From Bugula neritina (taxonomy: Eukaryota; Bryozoa; Gymnolaemata; Cheilostomatida; Bugulidae): a stretch of DNA of 64,000 nucleotides. A program made the position numbers and the translations under genes. The notes beneath the pieces are model-generated. The model made no database searches. It saw nothing but the letters and a program-made list of their open reading frames with translations, and was not told the origin of the DNA. Below are positions 1 through 16,200 of this stretch, piece by piece. The DNA lies in contig OZ037767.1 of assembly GCA_964035545.1 (NCBI GenBank), positions 7,120,207 through 7,184,206 on the forward strand, given 5' to 3'. How positions within the stretch are numbered: the stretch's first letter is position 1; each line of letters opens with the position of its first letter.

Positions 1-4496
<4,496 letters not shown>

Positions 4497-6250
4497 TCTC
4501 CCATCTGTACTCTATTAACATTCAGTGTAAAATAAACTAACTGAGAAAGAAGTAGAAGGAAGTTAGTCTGTAATAATTTATTACATAAATAGAAAAAGTA
4601 AAGAAACATTGTTATCTTTCAAGCATTCATTTACCAAACAAGCTGAACTTATTTATGAAAAGTATGTGATAAAATAATGGCATCATGGTTGAGTAAATAT
4701 TGAAGCTATATACATATAAGTTTTATCAAAAGTTGTTAAACAGGCCTGCTACTATATACATATATACAGTTGAAATACTAAACTTTAATCTAGTGTTTGA
4801 AGGTTAGAAAAGTTTTCCTGGTAATAAGATTAACTTTTCTCGTCAGCGAAAGATAACCATCTCTATTTTTCACATGTTCAGTTGGCATCAAAGCGTGAAA
4901 TTCAACATTTGACTGGGGGGGGGGGGACAACAGATTGAATTTTGCATTTGTTGCTCTCACTCGTCTGTTTTCCAAGTTACTAGTTTAATAATCTCTAGTC
5001 TTAATGCTGCATCTGTTGTCTATTACAGGTACCAGTTTGTTTCTATCTCTATCACAACTTTCAGAATGATGAAATTTTCATGACGAAAAAATTGGCCCAT
5101 TGTACCCTAGTACCGGAGACAATGGGCCACTGGGTGGGACTCAACAAATATATTAACACTTTGCATATTTTGTTACATTTGATTTTTATTTATTTAATAT
5201 TACAAATAAATGAAGATACTCTCTCAGATCTACAGCAAAATTCATGTTTTAGCTGTAAAGTTTGTGCCATTACGGATAGCATAGGAAGACAAAATCAAAC
5301 GCACATCACTCGGTTCTACAGTGCCACTATCATTACTGTTTAGAACTAAAAATGTTCTTTTATTTTCACTTCAGAGAAAGTTTTATCAAAAAACAATTTA
5401 GTACCCAACATGTACTACAAAATTCCGAGTGAACTTTTTTCTATGAACTGTAGCTAAGGTGCATGGCTGAGGTTTGTGACTAGAAGAGAGAGGGGGGAGC
5501 AAATGAGCAAATCACAATTTATTTTAGTCAAATACATGTATATTATATTCCCCCAATGGTGTAATACATAATGAATATCATGACTATCTACTAGTAGCAA
5601 CAGCAGAGTGTTTTGTATTATGTATAAAATGGCAAAGCTTTAACCTCACCAGATGTATATATTAAAGGAGCTTCATCTTGTAGTTTTGTAGTCTTACCAT
5701 GATGTCTTTGGTATTTTACAAAAAAATCAGAAATGGCTATGTCTATAGATTTTAGTAACATGTCAACCAACTTTTTGGGCAAACAAACCAATAACAGTGA
5801 TCAGGATGCAATAATCAGGTGGCCCATTGTACCCCGGTCAGTGTGGCCCATTGTGCCCCTTTTTGCCAAATTGAAAACAAATGTGCTTCATGGAAAATCT
5901 ATTTTAGAGTTTGCTGTTATACTAGTTAGGCAATGTAGAGACAAGCAATGACAACAATATTAGTAAAATATAGGACGTTTCTTGCCTTTGAGTGTAAAAA
6001 GTTATAGGCTAAAGCTTTAACAACATCCTAAAAAATTTACAAAAAGTAGGTAAAAGCAGTTTTTTACTCGCCTTTTCAACACTTATGTTCCGCAAGTGTT
6101 GAAACTACAAAAGCTGAATAATTATGTCAATATATTTTCATGAAAAGAAAATCACAACTCTAAGTCAATAAGTTCTCTCACAATTTGGCCGGCTTTTTGT
6201 ACCCCTATGACCGTTGTGCCCCCCCCTTCTCCCCCCCTTGTTACCCCTAT
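4497..6250. other. Intergenic region between lectin gene and paraoxonase array
   Basis: No supported gene. It contains a 12-13 bp G-run near 4915, GGCCCATTGT-type inverted repeats (listed separately), a C-rich tract near 6215-6240, and the probable promoter of the lectin gene at its left end. No clear TATA box or other element could be fixed. Confidence 0.5.
5091..5862. repeat. Possible degenerate inverted-repeat element (GGCCCATTGT family)
   Basis: GGCCCATTGTACCC occurs at both ends (about 5094 and 5821). Each end also carries further copies of the GGCCCATTGT core, inverted on the left as ACAATGGGCCA. The left block is a small palindrome, with TGGCCCATTGT facing ACAATGGGCCA. The layout of two palindromic ends about 730 bp apart resembles a decayed MITE, but no target-site duplication was found, so the boundaries are approximate. 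Confidence 0.35.
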
Positions 6251-7246
6251 ATATACTTAGATAATTAGTTATTATTTGTTTTGGTAGAATACATTAAAGT
6301 ATATAAAACTTTTCTATCATAAAGACCTGACAGATCATTGTGTGCACAACAGCTTCTTTATAGTCCATCTAGCAGCAATCTTTAAAAGTAAATAAAATGC
6401 AAATTAAAGTATATTATTACTGTACTTCGTGGTTACCTTATGTTACAACTTCTCTAACAACCATGCAAGCATATACTATACACAGTATATTTAGAACATT
6501 TGACATACTGGCTATAGGAAGTATGAAATGCTACCTAAAGTTAAAGATAATACCAAATGTCTGTTAAATGCTGTACATTTCTTTTTCCTAAAACTACCAC
6601 CAAGAATTGAGTGAAATGCTTCTCATGTAATAAGATAGTTTTGCATGCAAAATTTTGAGCTGCTCCATAATTTGCTTTGTATTGTTTTATGTATCTTATA
6701 TTATATATATCATATTTATATATTATATTTATTCTAGATATTATTATTTATTATTTATTTATTATATATTATTTATTCTAGAAATTGACTTATGCTTCTC
6801 ATCAATATTCACTAAGACTGGATGCAGTTTTAATTGAAACTCTAACTGTCTGAAAAGATTTGAAGTATAATATTATTGTAAAACACAACTTATAAGTTAT
6901 GACACAGTCTACAGTTATGCTCAGAAGGCATGTAAAATTGAAAACCATTAAACTTAACAAATACTGTTAACATGGAATACCCGGTGTTATCACATAATTC
7001 ACACTAATTATCTAGTAAAACTTACAAAATGGTTATAATTATTATACGAAGGGTTATAAAAAGTTATTGAAGATAAAAAAACATATACACAAATTGAACT
7101 ATTAGTAACATGATCATAAAAAGACATTTTTTATGAATATATGAAATGTATATATTTTGTATTATATATAATTGTATATAGCCTACTAATATAAAATACC
7201 AGTGTATAAACTGATAGAATTACATCAATTATATTAATATAACTCT

Positions 7247-10200
7247 TTAAGATCTGCCGGAGAGGTAATTGACATCACAGGCCACCATCTTGTCAACAAT
7301 TGAACCAATCAGAAGCTTCCTATCAGTATAGATGGCTACAGTAGATGCCTGAATAAGTGACATATCATCAACAAATATGAATTCTACTTCAGCCACTCCA
7401 GTTGGGTCCTTCACTCTAATCACCTAAAAGTGTTTATAATTAGCTAATAATTCAGCATCATATAAAACTTCAACTTGATGGTTGAAAAACAATTCAACAT
7501 CATATAAAATGCATAAAGTTATATAAACTAGTCAAGAAACATTCAATAAATAGCTGAAGATTAAAGCTGTCCATCAAAATGTAAAGCTGTAGAACCAATG
7601 GAAAGCATTAAATGCATACACAAAATAGTTACACACTACCCCAACAGGGCAAAGTGGATAGAGGTGAGAAAGAGTAAAATAGTGAATGATTTTAAGCAAT
7701 TATGCAACAAATGATTAAAACAATGACAGTTTGCAGAGAAACTACTTCATTCAAATTAAGCAAAAATTGGTGTGAGCAAACTATTGCTATTCAGCTTCAT
7801 GCTTTCAGTTTTGGGTTTGAAAAAATCATTCAAGAGAAAACAACTACCAAGTTATTAGATAGACTGGAAACTACATGGGAATACTACACACCTACAACTT
7901 TACATGTAGAGAGAGTGTTGCTTCTGCTTGTTCTTATCATCAATTTAGAGTAGAACATGAAATATCACTAGAGGTCACTAGCTGTACTTACGGTGGAGTG
8001 ACAGCCATGTCTGTCCGGGTAATCCAAGTGTTCAAATGCCTCTTCTAGAATATTCTGACATCCTAGCCATAGATCTCCAAACTCATCCATCTTTACGTTA
8101 TCCAGACTCCCAATAAGAATTGGAATACTCTACCAATAATATAATCATAGACATCAGTAACTTAGTACTCTATCAATAATATAACCATAGACATCAGTAA
8201 CCTAATACTCTATCAATAATATAACCATAGACATGATTTTCTGCTATAAGAGTTATAAAATATGCTACGCAGAGGCCAATGTTTGGAAAATAATAGCATA
8301 GACTATCCTACACTGAAATAGATCAGCTTAGGTTGTTGTATCATAAATCAATGTTGCCATGATGCCAAAGGGAGAAAGTTCTCATGGTTGGCATTACAAT
8401 GCGAATAAACTTTTCATTTGCTGTAACCCCTATGGGAATCCACTCGATGTATGAAAACGTAGTGATTGACTAAACAATCGTTGAATTAATATTTTGAGCT
8501 CAATGTAAGTTCAGTGGTGCTTCAGTCAGTAATTTTCTCACTACAGCTAACAAGTGATAGGTTTAAAAACGCCAAAAAAAACTTCCTAAAATACGAGGCT
8601 GTTTACCTTGTAATATTGAAGAGTGTTGTCACTTCTCTTAGTAAACACCTTAACAGCTCCTTTTGTGTTAACATAAGCAAATCTAAAAGATAAATAATTC
8701 AAATCATAAGAAGGAGAAATAAATACATACATTATATAAATCAAAATTATGACACAATGTAATTTAAAATAATTCGTACTAAATATATATATCTGCCTAA
8801 AACATATTCCACATCTTCAAGTCAAACTGTAAGCAAACAAGTATATCTTCACATAATTGTATCCAACACACACCTGTCATCACCTGTCACACCATTGGGA
8901 AGCAGAAGACCATCTGCAGCTACCATATACTTGTTGTCATTTACATAAAGTACGTTTGAAGTTTTATATCCAAACAGAAGGAGCTCTATTGTAGTGGAGA
9001 GTCTGTCTCTAAACCTTGCTTGTAGCAAGTTAGTGAGATAGAAGCTGTCTTCCCCAGTCAGATAGACACTGTTGATACTATAAATAAATAAGTCTAATGT
9101 AGATTTCAAAAAGATGGGCTAAAGAGTCACATTGATATCTCTATGTAAACATTTTCATTTTCTTATCACAAGGTTTTACTTTCTGCCTTTGTTGATAAGT
9201 TGGACAATAAATTGCTCAACAACTAATAGATATTAGAACAAACTTATATGTAAAAAACAGAGCCACCAATAACTATAATTCTAAACTCTAAAGCATTATT
9301 TTTTACAACAGCTAAAGTCACTATGGCTCACATACTAAAGCATAAATTATATTTAAAAACACAGAAAATAAATATATTGTGATTGATGTTAAATTGATAC
9401 CTAATATGTATTCATAATGATAAAGATAACTTTAGCAGATGTATATATTTGCAATGTCAAATTGATATTTAAACATTCTAAACAGTGAGAATCATTTTAG
9501 TCACATCTTTTTCTTAAAACCTACATTCAACTTCACGAGGATGAAAAACATATTTATAACAGATATGATAAATCAGTGAAAGTATTGCAGTATAAAAATT
9601 ACGTATAGAAATTAAAGAATGCTGTAGAAGATGACGCCATTACATACGTACAATATAGTAGAATGTAGATCAAACATTTTTACCCGAACACTTAAAAGTT
9701 ACCACTAGTTATGGTCTAGTATTCACTTACATTTCAGATTACAGTGCATGGCTACAGTTCAGCCATAGTAGTGGCTTTAAAATAGGAAAACTAAGAGAAT
9801 AAAGCAACTAGAAGCATATTGTAATCCTAGGTGTGACTACTGTTAGCCAATTCAGTCTCTGAAGATGGTTTAATAGCAGCATATGTGATGTAACAAAAAA
9901 AAACTCACACAAGTTTATAATCGCTATCCCTGTGAGAAACCCCTGATGGAAAAAGTTTTTTGTTAAATTGGGCCAAGGACTTATTCAGATGGGGCACAGA
10001 AGCAATTATGACTGGATGCTCTTCCTAACATCATCAATGGCCTTTGCCCGGGCTCGACCGATGACCTCATGTTTACTAGGCAAACTATCTAACCCCTAGA
10101 CCACGGTTGCTCTCTAGCATATGTGTGGTAACAAAAATATAACGAAAATGGAAATGATAATCTAAGAACCTCTACTATAGTATAACAGAAACTCATACTT

Positions 10201-13200
10201 TTTCATATGTTCATAGTCCTGGTAGAGCTTTGTAAGGGTTAGAGAACTTTTACCATCATAAAGAAATCTCCCAACAGCCTCCGGCATATGAAAGACAATG
10301 AAGACTGAAACTGAGTCTAAAATAAAGAAATTGATCAGCAATCACTAAGAAAAAACTGAAATAGAAATGTTCTATATTTGAAATACAAATAATATTAAAA
10401 CAAAGTGCCCAGTAAAATGATTTAATAAATCTACTAACTATTCTTGTGCACCCAGTGGCTAAGTCCATGTGGCTCAAAATTCCTGTCTGAAGGCCAACCA
10501 ACAATATTTAACTTTTCCACAGATTTAAAACTTTTTTTAGTGTCCATCATGTAGATTGCTCCCTTCACTAAATTTGTTGAGTAATCGAAACCTTTACTGA
10601 AACCTTTGAGACCCTAAAATACAAATACAAATAGTAGCTGTATGCCATGGAACTTTCTACAAACTTGGTATACATGTTGTCAAAATAGTAATCCCTACCA
10701 CACATTTATTTAGCGTTAAATTAGTCACATAAATCTTGGCTATCGGGCAAATACAACTTCAGAACAATAAGCTCAATTATACTGGTATTATAATTAACTT
10801 GTTGCATGCAAAGCTCATAGACTGACAAAGTTTCTGTTTGGCCCTCAGCACTACAGAACTGATGCCAAGTATTGCTGACTTTCATTTACTGCTGAAAAAT
10901 TTTATGAAAACATTGCTAACGAAAACAGTTTAAAAAAAATATAAATGAAAAGTTGGAAACTTTATATTATATTATGTTTTAACACACTTACAGATGTTAC
11001 CAGTAGTTTTCCTGACGGTAGTAATGTCATATCTTCTGACCCTGCAGTCGCTACAACCAGTAGAAACTTACAGGAATGATATTACGTAAGTAGTAAAACG
11101 TTTCTAAAGTGTCACATTCATATAAGATAAATAAATGCATAAAATTATTTATGAAGACACATTATCACACTCAAGATATATGCAATATATTTACATGAGT
11201 GCTTGTAAAATCTCTCCATACTTATTAAAATAGAAGAAAGAAATTTCTTGGGATAGAAAAAGCAAGCTTATCTAACAAATAAATGAACTTACTAAATCCT
11301 TCAACAACTTGGCACTCTCCAGGATAATGCTTCATGATTTCATTGCCATAGCCCTTCATTATGTAACTTCAACAAAATGTTAATACATACTTACTAAAAT
11401 TAAAAATGACTGGGTACATAGCTAGAAAAATATTACAGGAAATAAAAAACTTTATATTTCTGAAAGTTCTTTGTTTTAGATTTTAAAGCTATAAATAATG
11501 TGGTGGCTCGTGGAGCTACCAGCAACACAATACGCAAGGTTGCGTATTGACCCGGAACAATGTGTTAGCCAATTAGCTAGGCTGTTTTATAAGTACTAGT
11601 AGCCGCTTCGCGCTACTAGCTCAGTTGAGGATAGTGCTGTAAATTAAATAGACGTGCGTATCATTACTGTTGTTTTCTACTCTGACAATTTTTTTCCCAC
11701 TCACTCTATCAATACACGTCAATCATTCATAAATCTCCCCCTTCCTCACTCTCAAACAGCAGCAGGTCACAGAAGAAACTGTTATCAGGAGGTGGCACTA
11801 TGGAATGAACTGCCAATCCCTTTACGGTCAATTAGCAACCCTAATGAATTTGGGAGGAAGTTGAGGCTTTATCTGTTAGAATAGTTGTATTTTTTTTTTT
11901 TTGTATTTTTCTGGATAGAGTCGCTGTCAGCTCGTGTTGGCCCGCGCATGACTAGCTAGGCTATAGCGCAATGGGCCTCATCATCGCCTCCTTGGCATTT
12001 TCTAATGTCCTTGTGTTATTAAATACCTTTGATGAAATAAACCAAACAAACAAACAAACAAACATTAGATTTTATTATGTATTCTTGTATTAAAATATAA
12101 CGATATCTACTCGACTTAACTCGGTGAAGTTTCTCTAGTGATAAATAGACTCTCTTGGTGACACATCAACCCTAAATCTGAAAATCATAACAGTGGTGGC
12201 AGCGGTGGGATAGTGTATATCAAAGATGGAGACTGAAAATGCTAGAATGCAACCACCCCCAGTAGAAGGTGAGCGTAGAAATGCTGTTAATCCTGTGAAT
12301 CGTGAAGGAGAAGAAGCTTATAGACATTGCTTGAAAGCTCCCACCTTTACTGGGTCGGAAGATGTCGAACAATTTATACAGGAATTTAGAGAGGTAATGG
12401 AAGTTGCTCAATGGCCGCATAGAGTGGCCCTTATTCAATTGCGGAGAGCGGTGACGGAGCAAGCCAAGCCGTACGGAGTGGGAACGGACGTAGACGGGAT
12501 ACTGGCTGCGCTGCGGGCCCGTTTTGGCACCTCCGTAATAGACGCTAGGACCAAGCTAGAGAGATTGTGCCGCACCCCGCGGACCTCGCTGCAAGAACAT
12601 GCCGCGACGGTGAAGAAGCTGGCGCAGATTGCATATAGCGATCTGCCAGCACAACACCAAGAGCGTTACACCTATGACGCCTTTGTCCAGTCACTAAACG
12701 ACCTGGGCCTAGACCATCACCTACGAGCTAAAAGGATAACCAGAATAGAGGATGCCCTGAAGGCTGGAGAAGCTTACCTGTTGGCTACCCAAATGCATCG
12801 AGCACAAAGGAACCCACCAGTAGTTGGAGTCAGCGCTGCCAGGGCTACGACAGGCTCCGAAGCCCTCCCGCTGGAAGCCGAAGTGGACCGTATGGTAGAG
12901 ATGCTGGGACAACTGGTAACCATTCTGGCCGGTGCTGGCCCCGGTCAGGCCCTGCGGGTGCCCCCAACACCTGTGGGGCAGGGCTGGAGTAGCGCTGATC
13001 AGGACCAGGGACAGAAAGGACGACCCCAATACCAGGGGGCGTTAAACTGTCACGGCCCGCGGACACTCTCCCTCCCCGCGGGCCGCAACTAAAGGAGTAT
13101 GGTGGAACACGCCGTCGTCTGTTCGTACGGACACGGCGGAACATTCCACCCGAGTGGCAGGTACCACGCAGGACTAGTAGGCCCGCACAACGGCCCAGTA

Positions 13201-16200
13201 CCTTCTCCCTGCCACTCGCTAACCGGTTTCACCGGTTACCTCGGGAAGAGGAGCCCGCCACTGAAATGGAGCCAGAAGGCCCAGTGGAGAGCCCCAAACC
13301 CCGCCGGCACCAACCTCGCCGCCGGAAGCCCCGTAAATCACGGGTGAAACCCCCGCCGTCCTGTCAATCCAGGACAGCACATGCGGGGGGGGGTGAAAGT
13401 ACAACCACATGGAGAGAGCTATTTCCTACCCGGAAAGGTGGCTGGCAACGCCGTCACTTTCCTGCTCGACTCCGGTTGTACTACCAACCTTCTCAGTCGT
13501 AGAGTCTTTGAGGCACTGCCCCGCCGGGACAGGGATAGAGTACGACCGTATACTGGAGAACATGGCACCCTGGCAGACGGGTCATGTATCCCCTTTTATG
13601 GTATTATCGAGCTCCCTGGGCGTGTCCGAGATCAGGCTGTACAGGAGACCTTTATCATAGGTCAACTGGAAGAAGATGCTATCCTCGGAATGCCCTTCTT
13701 GAAGCAACACCAGTGCCGAATAGATTTTAGTAAGTCGGTGGTGCTGATGGGCGGGCGAGAACTCGCCTGTGTGGATAAGTTTGGGCGTCCTCTGGTGGGC
13801 GGTGTTCAGGTAGTTCGAAACTGCACCGTACCCGGACGCTCCAGAGCTACTATCCACTGCCGAGTGAACAGCAACCGGATAGCCAGGCTCGGGGTCGTTG
13901 AAAGCGCGCACGAAAGGATCCAACTCGCCAGTAGTTTAAACCGACTAACTGAGCGAGGGGAGGTCTTAGTGCAGTGCGTCAACCCCTTTACCGAGCCCAT
14001 TGAGCTCCCAGCTGGGTCAATGCTGGGCCGGTTCCATTCCGTCCAGGAAGAGGACGTGGGCCCGTCGCTGGGTGACGCGACGGAGGCACCCCCTCGACAC
14101 CCTATTCAGGGACGAGGGGCAGTCCCAACACATCTCCGGGAGTTATACGAAACAGCCAGTGGCGGCTGCGCGAGTAACAGAGAACGCCAAGCTATGGCTA
14201 AGTTACTACGCGACTACGGTGATGTGTTCAGCAGCGGAGAGCATGACGTGGGACTGACTGGAATTGTCAGACACGAAATACCGCTGACTGCAGGGACAGT
14301 CCCTGTCCGGCAGCCCACGCGCAGGCTGGGGCCAGAGAAAGAGAAGGAGGTTAGCCGACAAGTACGGGATCTTCTGGACCGGGGACTGATAGAGCCCGCC
14401 CATAGTGCGTGGAGCTCGCCAGTCGTACTGGTCCGGAAGAAAGACGGCAGTTGGCGGTTCTGTGTGGACTACCGCAAACTCAATAGCGTAACCATACAGG
14501 ACGCCTACCCTCTACCTCGTATTGACGAGTCATTGGATGCCCTAGCCGGCAGCAAGTACTTCAGTACGTTAGACTTGCTAAGCGGCTATTGGCAGGTTCC
14601 TCTGAGTCCCGACGCCCAAGAGAAAGCGGCGTTTATCACACGGGACGGTTTGTGGAAGTGGAAGGTGCTGCCCTTCGGGTTAACCTCCGCCCCAGCCACC
14701 TTCCAGAGGCTGATGGAACAAGTCCTTAGCGGACTCCATTGGAAGACACTGCTGGTCTACCTCGATGATGTCATCGTAATCTCTCCAGACTTCGAGACAC
14801 ATGTCAGTCGTCTGCAGGAGGTTTTCGAGAGACTCCGAGGTGCCGGTCTCAAGCTCAAACCTTCCAAGTGCGCTCTATTGCAGCCGGAGGTCAAGTACCT
14901 GGGGCACGTTGTCGGTCGAAACGGCGTGGCAACGGATCCCGAAAAGGTACGGGCGGTAGAAGACTGGGTCACCCCCCAAGACTTGACCGGGCTCCGGGCT
15001 TTCTTGGGGCTGGTAGGGTATTACAGGCAATACATACCAGACTTTGCGGGCATAGCCCAGCCGTTAAACCGGCTCACAGCAAAGGGAGTGACGTGGCAGT
15101 GGACCCCAGTCGAACAAGAAGCGTTCGACCGCCTCAAGGGTTGCCTACTAACGGCGCCCATCTTGGCCTACCCAGACCCCACTCTGGAGTACATCCTCGA
15201 CACGGACGCCAGTGACCAAAATGTTGGCGCTGTGCTGTCACAAGTGCAGGAAGGCCGAGAGGTAGTAGTAGCCTACTACAGCAAGTCTCTCTCACCCGCT
15301 GAACGAAATTACTGCACTACCCGCAAGGAGCTGTTGGCAGTAATCAAGTCAGTGAAGCACTTCAGACCATACCTATACGGCAGGAAGTTCCGGCTGCGTA
15401 CGGATCATGCCTCGCTGATCTGGTTGTGCAAGAGAGCAGAGCCCTCTAGTCAGGTCGCCCGGTGGCTCGAAATCCTAGCTGAATTCTCATACCGGATCGA
15501 ACATCGACCGGGCAAGAGACACAGCAATGCGGATGGGTTGAGTCGCCGACCTGACGGAGGTTGCAAACAGTGTCTCAACATCGAGAGGAGGGATGGAGGT
15601 CCCCCGCGATGCGAGTTGGAGACGCTGGCTCACCACGGAGCACCGTTTGACTGGGATCAAGGTCAACTCAGGCAAAGGGTTGATGAATCCCCGGAGGATG
15701 TACAAAACCTCCGCGCCAACCCTGTACTGGCCGGTAATGTTCGAGAGCTGAAAAAGCTCCAAGAAGAGCTGCCTGGAGTAGTGGCAGACATATACCGGGC
15801 CAAAAGGGAAGGGCGACGACCCAGCGAGGAACGCATACGACAAGGTTGCGCCGAATTCCGGCTATACTGTCAGCGTTGGGACTCGCTGCGGATCGGGCAG
15901 GATGGGTTGCTAACCATCTCTCTAGCTGCCAGCGGCAGACACCCGGAAAGGAAGAGGGTAGTCTGCCCCACAGCCATCCGCCGTGAGTTGATTTGGGATA
16001 CTCACAAACAGGCCCACGCAGGGGTCAAGCGAGTGATATCCAAATTACGACTCCGGTGGTATTGGCCGCGGCTATATGCTGGTAGGCCCTGGCAAGTAGT
16101 CGCTGTAGACCTGGTCGGACCCATGCCCCTGACCCCCAGAGGCAATAATTGGATCCTAGTACTAACCGACCACTTTACTAGGTGGGCGGATGCTCTGGCT

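Noticed and set aside
7702-7953. 83-codon plus-strand frame within PON copy 1 intron 8
   Set aside because: The sister copies at about 28410 and 36450 break the frame, so it is not conserved.
10041-10110. Possible functional tRNA gene
   Set aside because: A- and B-boxes are present, but the acceptor stem does not pair, the body continues for 150 bp more, and target-site duplications flank it, so it is a SINE.
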